From NCBI GenBank assembly GCA_001768155.1, contig MENC01000008.1, forward strand, positions 4,248 through 14,906: 10,659 nucleotides of DNA, given 5' to 3'. Source of the DNA: Bacteroidetes bacterium GWA2_30_7. GTDB taxonomy: Bacteria > Bacteroidota > Bacteroidia > Bacteroidales > GWF2-33-38. A program made the translations under genes and the position numbers. The notes under the pieces were generated by a model that searched no databases, was not told where the DNA came from, and was given only the letters and a program-made list of their open reading frames with translations. Shown here piece by piece: positions 7,310 through 10,659 of this stretch (its first letter is position 1; each line of letters starts with the position of its first letter).

Positions 7310-8407
7310 ATGGCAAAATATGGAATGGCAATAGATTTATCAAAATGTGTAGGCTGCGGAGCCTGTGCAATTGCCTGTAAAACAGAAAATAATACCCAAC
7401 ATCAGGTTGAAAGTGGAAAAAGTACTTTTAATTGGTGCGATTTTGTAAATACATTAGGTGGAACATTTCCAAATGTTAACTATAGAATTTTACCTGTACT
7501 CTGTAATCATTGCGATAATGCTCCCTGTATAGCCGGTTGTTTAGCTCCAGTTGATGGAAATGGCAATAGAGCATTATACAAAACTGCATCGGGTATAACC
7601 ATGAGAGATGACGGAAGATGTATTGGTTGCAGACAGTGTATGATTAATTGTCCGTATAGTGCAGAAGATATTTCATCTTCTTCTGCTCAATATTCGGTTA
7701 ATTCATTTAACGAATGGGGCGATACACCACAAGTTTTTTGGTCAGGTACTTCATTAATTATAACCGGAGGTACATCAACGCCTGCCGAGGTTGTTACGGC
7801 TGCCACAACAACCCCGCCAAGTATGCATGATTATACACATCCTTACTATTCAAATGTAAGACCTGAAGGTGTTGCCGAAAAATGTTATTTCTGCGAACAT
7901 AGAATTTTAGATGGTGAAACAACAACTTATTGTATGGCTTCATGCCCTACCGGTGCAAGAGTATTTGGAGATATGAACGATTCTGGCAGCGAAATAAGTT
8001 TGCTTTTAGCATCAGGAAACTACAAAAGGCTGAAAAATAACCTAGGGGAGTTTCTTGAAGCTGGAGATAACGGTACTGGTCCAAATGTGTATTATATAAA
8101 TGATTTCAGTTATCTTACAAAAGCTCCAGTTATTACTCAAGCAAAAGTTAAAAAACTTAATATTTATCCAAATCCTGCAAAAGAATTTACTAACATTGAG
8201 TTTGATTTAAGTGAAACTTCACCGGTAAATCTTTCAATATATGATATTACAGGTAGAGAAGTTAAACAATATTCTGATAATAACATTTATACAAATGGAG
8301 TTGGAAAAATTAATGTTAATATTTCTGATTTAAAAGCTGGTACATATATTTGTGTTTTACAATCACAAAATGAAAAAATGTCAGCTAATTTATTAATAAC
8401 AAAATAA
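7310..8407 (+). CDS. arrB: Arsenate reductase Fe-S subunit ArrB fused to a T9SS C-terminal sorting domain
   Basis: A 365-residue electron-transfer subunit. Residues 1-270 are ArrB, with sixteen Cys for four [4Fe-4S] clusters: Cys13/16/19/23, Cys65/68/73/77, Cys104/107/110/114 and Cys192/195/208/212. The ArrB domain ends at GTGPNVYYINDF (256-267), the same ending as Shewanella ArrB (about 234 residues). Residues 283-365 form an extra module: LNIYPNPAKE, NLSIYDITGREV, ISDLKAGTYIC and terminal LLITK, a classic type-A T9SS sorting domain. There is no N-terminal signal, as is normal for ArrB, which is thought to leave the cytoplasm with the Tat-exported catalytic subunit. The fusion is read directly and has no frameshift at the junction. 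It predicts passage through the outer membrane and surface attachment of ArrAB. Both T9SS use and complex export need experiment. Confidence 0.93.
   Translation: MAKYGMAIDLSKCVGCGACAIACKTENNTQHQVESGKSTFNWCDFVNTLGGTFPNVNYRILPVLCNHCDNAPCIAGCLAPVDGNGNRALYKTASGITMRDDGRCIGCRQCMINCPYSAEDISSSSAQYSVNSFNEWGDTPQVFWSGTSLIITGGTSTPAEVVTAATTTPPSMHDYTHPYYSNVRPEGVAEKCYFCEHRILDGETTTYCMASCPTGARVFGDMNDSGSEISLLLASGNYKRLKNNLGEFLEAGDNGTGPNVYYINDFSYLTKAPVITQAKVKKLNIYPNPAKEFTNIEFDLSETSPVNLSIYDITGREVKQYSDNNIYTNGVGKINVNISDLKAGTYICVLQSQNEKMSANLLITK
8156..8404 (+). other. T9SS type-A sorting domain coding segment of arrB
   Basis: This is the part of arrB coding residues 283-365. Hallmarks in order are a YPNP turn, a beta-rich N-L-S-I-Y-D-I-T-G-R-E-V strand pair, DLKAGTYICVL, and a short hydrophobic-basic tail. 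In known systems such a domain is recognised by the T9SS and removed by a sortase as the cargo is anchored to the surface. The downstream CxxCH protein carries a related domain (YPNP at its residues 190-193). Confidence 0.9.
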
Positions 8408-8440
8408 AAATTTGTAGTAAATTATTCATATAGCTTTCCC

Positions 8441-8468
8441 GATAGCGAGGAGTAGTTCCCTCGCTATC
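8441..8468 (+). repeat. Strong 10-bp hairpin downstream of arrB
   Basis: GATAGCGAGG (8441-8450) and CCTCGCTATC (8459-8468) are perfect reverse complements around an 8-nt loop, much more GC-rich than the surroundings. It begins 33 bp after the arrB stop. The downstream side is CTTTCC then an A run, not a T run, so it is not a textbook intrinsic terminator on the + strand. It could protect the 3' end of the arrAB message, act as an attenuating structure, or be a repetitive palindrome. Confidence 0.7.
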
Positions 8469-8548
8469 CTTTCCAAAAAAAAATTATGAAACGCCTATGA
8501 TTAATAATAAACACACAAGAAGAGTATGACACGAATTACACAAATTTA

Positions 8549-8567
8549 AAACAACCAAAGGTTGTTT
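8549..8567 (+). repeat. 8-bp perfect hairpin with AAA loop
   Basis: AAACAACC (8549-8556) and GGTTGTTT (8560-8567) are perfect complements around a three-base loop. Three Ts close the 3' arm, then CATC follows, so a terminator role is possible but weak. It lies about 160 bp before the chaperone gene. Confidence 0.55.
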
Positions 8568-8724
8568 CATCAGTGTTAAATCATTTGATGCAGGTTTTTT
8601 AAGATAATTATGATAAAGAAAAATTGTAACATTGTTGAATGGATAATTTGGTGTAACTTAGTGCTTTTGTGTCTTAGTGGCAAAAAAAATCACAATAATC
8701 AGCGTCTAATAAAAATATAAACAC

Positions 8725-9396
8725 ATGAAAAAAAAAGAATTTATCAATTTAGAAAAAGCGAGGGCAAATTGCTTTAATATTTTTACTGCATTATTTTGTC
8801 AACCTCAAAAAGAAATTATAAAAGCGAATAAAATATATGACTCATTATTATCATCAATAGAACTAATTAGCCCTAAATGTATTGATTATATTCTTGATTT
8901 AAAAAAGCAAAAAAGTAAAATTAATATCGAAAAATTATTAATCGAATACTCTCGGCTGTTTATCGGTCCGTTTGGAATGATAGCACCTCCATATAGTTCG
9001 ATGTACTTTGGGCAAAAAAATAATTTAATGAGCGACGAAACATTATGGGTTATTAACTTTTATAATGATATGGGATTGGAGTTTGACACTAAAATTAAAG
9101 ATGCCCCAGACCATATTGCAATTGAGTTAGAATTTATATATTATATGATTTATAAAGAAATTTCTGAACTCGAAAACAATAAAATTAAAAACGCAAAACA
9201 TTATTGGATAAATCAGGTAAGTTTTTATAATAATCATTTTAAAAAATGGACTATAGAATTTTCAAATAAAATTGAAAATGGAACTACCTTTGAATTTTAT
9301 AAAATTCTTGCAATATGTTTCAAGCAATTTTTAACAGATGATAAAATTACAGCATTTCCGGTATCAACAAAAATTAAAACAACAATAGCATTATGA
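8725..9396 (+). CDS. arrD: TorD-family cytoplasmic chaperone for the molybdoenzyme (ArrD)
   Basis: A 223-residue, mostly helical protein of the TorD/DmsD redox-enzyme maturation family. Family motifs are visible: EYSRLFIGPFG (74-84), APPYSSMY (87-94) and the diagnostic DAPDHIAIELEF (126-137). No signal peptide or membrane segment is seen. Such chaperones bind the Tat signal of their partner, help insert the molybdenum cofactor and hold back export until folding is complete. ArrA is the only Tat-signalled molybdoenzyme in the window, so it is the expected client, as for ArrD in other arr clusters. The ATG at 8725 is followed by a Lys-rich start and is the only reasonable start. Its stop overlaps the tatA start by 4 bp (ATGA), implying translational coupling. 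Family is firm; the client is inferred. Confidence 0.88.
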   Translation: MKKKEFINLEKARANCFNIFTALFCQPQKEIIKANKIYDSLLSSIELISPKCIDYILDLKKQKSKINIEKLLIEYSRLFIGPFGMIAPPYSSMYFGQKNNLMSDETLWVINFYNDMGLEFDTKIKDAPDHIAIELEFIYYMIYKEISELENNKIKNAKHYWINQVSFYNNHFKKWTIEFSNKIENGTTFEFYKILAICFKQFLTDDKITAFPVSTKIKTTIAL

Positions 9397-9575
9397 TTAA
9401 TTTATTTATTATTTTAGGTGTAATAGGTCCTTGGCAAATTGTACTAATTGTAGCAATAATAGTATTAATGTTCGGTGGAAAAAAGATTCCTGAACTTATG
9501 AAAGGAATTGGAAATGGTATCAGAGAGTTTAAAAAAGCAAAAGATGATGTCGGGAGTGAAAACATTACTAAATAA
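9393..9575 (+). CDS. tatA: Sec-independent (Tat) translocase subunit TatA/E
   Basis: A 60-residue protein with the TatA plan: a short N-terminal part, one membrane helix (about 12-27), the FGGKKIPEL hinge (27-35) and an amphipathic helix (GIGNGIREFKKAK, 38-50), then a short polar tail. TatA multimers form the pore for folded proteins with twin-arginine signals. The usual range is about 55-90 residues, so this one is compact but complete. Its ATG lies inside the chaperone stop (ATGA overlap), so both are made together. The link with a chaperone and a Tat-signalled ArrA suggests a subunit devoted to exporting this enzyme. TatC is not in the window and must come from elsewhere in the genome. Choice between TatA and TatB/E type rests on the FGGKK hinge and short tail. 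Confidence 0.92.
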   Translation: MINLFIILGVIGPWQIVLIVAIIVLMFGGKKIPELMKGIGNGIREFKKAKDDVGSENITK

Positions 9576-9907
9576 CTGATAGTTACAACAGTTTCATGTC
9601 TTTTCAGATTTTATGGCAAATTTATTAGAATAATTTATTGCTTTATAGATGAGTCCACTCCAAAAAGTCAAAAGATGCAAGATAGCCACAAAATCACCAA
9701 AGCACCAAAACCCACAAAAATAAGATTGTCAGACAAATACCTTTCGTGAAAATTTTGTGTTTTAGTGCTTTGGCTATGCACTGAGCATGTCGAAGTGTGG
9801 CAAAAAAAGACTTTTCGGAGTGGACTCATAAATTGCATTTCCCTGATAACTAAATATTTATGTAATATCAACAAAAATTGATTATTTAATTTAAAAAAGA
9901 AAAATAT
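9576..9907 (+). other. 332-bp intergenic region holding a palindromic element
   Basis: No gene is supported on either strand. The main content is the 181-bp inverted-repeat element at 9649-9829. The remaining 78 bp before the next ATG (9830-9907) are AT-rich and may hold its promoter, but no clear -33/-7 pair was recognised. Confidence 0.6.
9649..9829. mobile_element. MITE-like palindromic element with 21-bp terminal inverted repeats
   Basis: The ends 9649-9669 and 9809-9829 are reverse complements at 20 of 21 positions; the outer part is ATGAGTCCACTCC. The inner arms also match imperfectly: CCAAAGCACCAAAAC (9698-9712) against GTTTTAGTGCTTTGG (9759-9773). A small palindrome TTGTCAGACAA lies at 9726-9736 near the centre. 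The right arm alone holds an insertion with CACTGAGCATGTCGAAGTG (9779-9797), itself an imperfect inverted repeat. No transposase is encoded, so it would be non-autonomous. Clear target-site duplications were not found. It could instead be a folded repeat of the kind scattered in many Bacteroidota genomes. Confidence 0.65.
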
Positions 9908-10659
9908 ATGAAAATAACTTTACTTTTTGTTTCAGTAATTATTGTATTTATTATTTTTACTGCTGAAGTGGTTTATACTTCTGGTTCACCCGGAGGCTAC
10001 ACCGGCTCTCCTTTAGATGGAAGTAATTGTACTGATTGTCATGGAGGTACCGCAACAACTCAAACAGGCTGGATAACATCAGATATTCCGCAATCTGGAT
10101 ATATTATAGGGCAAACATACACTATTACTTCTTCTTGTAATATGACAGGTGCTACAAAAGTAGGCTTCGAAATAACTTGCGAAAATAGTACAAATAATAA
10201 AATAGGTACTTTTGCAATTACAAACTCTACTGAAACAAAACTCGTTAATAATAATAATGCTGTAACTCATAAAGGCGGAGGAACAACACCTTCAAATAAT
10301 TCCAAATCGTGGTCGGTTAATTGGACTGCACCTACATCAAGTAATGGAACATTAACATTTTATGCAGCATTTAATGTAAAAACAACAGTTCGTAATACTT
10401 TCACGTCATCACTTGTTGTTAATGAAAATACAACCGGAATTGAAAGTATAAATACTGATAATTACTTTATAATTTACCCAAATCCAACAAAAGATATTTT
10501 ATTTATAAAAAACAACTCAGAAATAACAAAAGCTATTATTATTGATATAAATGGAAAAAATGTTATGCATTTTAATACAAATTCTGAGAGCATAGATATA
10601 AGTAGCTTAAAAAATGGTATATACACAATTATTTTAAATACTGTTAATAATAATTTTTT
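9908..10659 (+). CDS. Secreted CxxCH (monohaem-like) choice-of-anchor/Reeler-type protein with T9SS domain, 3' end at window edge
   Basis: Open from ATG 9908 to the window edge, 250 codons without a stop. Residues 1-24 are a Sec signal peptide (Lys, then a long hydrophobic run). Next comes SPGGYTGSPLDGSNCTDCHGG (26-47), with one c-type haem motif, Cys41-Cys44-His45. A beta-sandwich domain (about 55-172) of the kind found in Reeler/choice-of-anchor V proteins follows, rich in Asn and Thr. From about residue 184 there is a T9SS type-A sorting domain (YFIIYPNPTKD, then DISSLKNGIYTI), nearly complete at the edge. The protein should cross the inner membrane by Sec and then go to the cell surface. 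The role is unknown; a surface electron carrier for the arsenate reductase is a speculation from position. It lies 332 bp after tatA, beyond the palindromic element, so it may be an unrelated transcript. Confidence 0.85.
   Translation, partial: MKITLLFVSVIIVFIIFTAEVVYTSGSPGGYTGSPLDGSNCTDCHGGTATTQTGWITSDIPQSGYIIGQTYTITSSCNMTGATKVGFEITCENSTNNKIGTFAITNSTETKLVNNNNAVTHKGGGTTPSNNSKSWSVNWTAPTSSNGTLTFYAAFNVKTTVRNTFTSSLVVNENTTGIESINTDNYFIIYPNPTKDILFIKNNSEITKAIIIDINGKNVMHFNTNSESIDISSLKNGIYTIILNTVNNNF

Larger units (their letters stand above)
8408..8724 (+). other. 317-bp non-coding gap between arrB and the chaperone gene
   Basis: No convincing gene is present; the longest open stretch I see (8610-8720, 36 codons) lies across repeat-like DNA. 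The region holds two perfect hairpins (8441-8468 and 8549-8567) and, near 8655-8688, GTG/TTAGTG-rich text ending in GTGGCAAAAAAA that resembles part of the element at 9649-9829. No clear promoter was identified, although the chaperone gene is likely to need one if the first hairpin stops transcription. Confidence 0.6.

Noticed and set aside
8610..8720. 36-codon + strand open frame before the chaperone gene
   Set aside because: It crosses repeat-like DNA and ends just before the chaperone start; codon content does not look coding.
9374..9565. 63-codon open frame on the - strand over tatA
   Set aside because: The + strand codes a clear TatA; the hydrophobic antisense product is a by-product of its membrane helix.
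9856..9868. ATTTATGTAATAT shared with 3031-3043
   Set aside because: A 13-mer of almost pure A/T is weak evidence in this AT-rich DNA, and no further context matches.
9668..9874. 68-codon open frame on the - strand over the palindromic element
   Set aside because: It is made almost entirely of the inverted-repeat element and has no protein-like features.
10079..10270. 63-codon open frame on the - strand in the CxxCH gene
   Set aside because: The + strand frame is open for 250 codons with signal peptide, CxxCH and sorting domain; the antisense frame has none.
1..10659. CRISPR arrays, tRNA or rRNA genes
   Set aside because: No evenly spaced repeat-spacer series, cloverleaf-like sequence or rRNA-like stretch was seen on either strand.

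Overview
The window is low-GC, AT-rich DNA. It most likely comes from a member of the Bacteroidota: two proteins end in type IX secretion (T9SS) type-A sorting domains with a YPNP motif, Shine-Dalgarno sequences are mostly missing, and the intergenic DNA carries short palindromic repeats. It holds an arsenate-respiration (arr) locus with every gene on the + strand.

Layout. Positions 1-551 are the 3' end of an ACR3-type arsenite efflux pump. Five bases later (557-1474) comes a PhnD-like substrate-binding lipoprotein, then in the same frame, directly after its stop codon, a membrane histidine kinase (1475-2947). A 172-bp repeat-rich leader (2948-3119) precedes an NtrC-type sigma-54-dependent response regulator (3120-4499). 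The 231-bp region 4500-4730 holds two CGAAAT-type sites 21 bp apart and a -24/-12-like sequence. The molybdenum catalytic subunit ArrA (4731-7289) and the four-cluster Fe-S subunit ArrB (7310-8407) follow. After a 317-bp non-coding stretch with two hairpins come a TorD-family chaperone (8725-9396) and a TatA that overlaps it by 4 bp (9393-9575). A 332-bp gap holds a 181-bp element with 21-bp terminal inverted repeats. The window ends inside a secreted protein with one CxxCH motif and a T9SS domain (9908-end).

How it fits together. The binding protein, kinase and regulator look like a three-component arsenic sensor comparable to AioX/AioS/AioR. The regulator would activate the sigma-54-type promoter in front of arrA. 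The chaperone would mature ArrA, and Tat (with the local TatA) would export folded ArrA, with ArrB, which has no signal peptide, carried along. ArrA reduces arsenate to arsenite; ACR3 pumps out arsenite that enters the cytoplasm.

The most unusual point is the T9SS sorting domain fused to the C-terminus of ArrB. ArrB has no Sec signal, so it would reach the periplasm only with ArrA through Tat and could then draw the complex across the outer membrane. This predicts a cell-surface arsenate reductase, possibly fed by surface cytochromes such as the CxxCH/T9SS protein downstream. No ArrC/NrfD-type quinol dehydrogenase is visible here. The surface model is inference; the domain fusion is read directly from the sequence.
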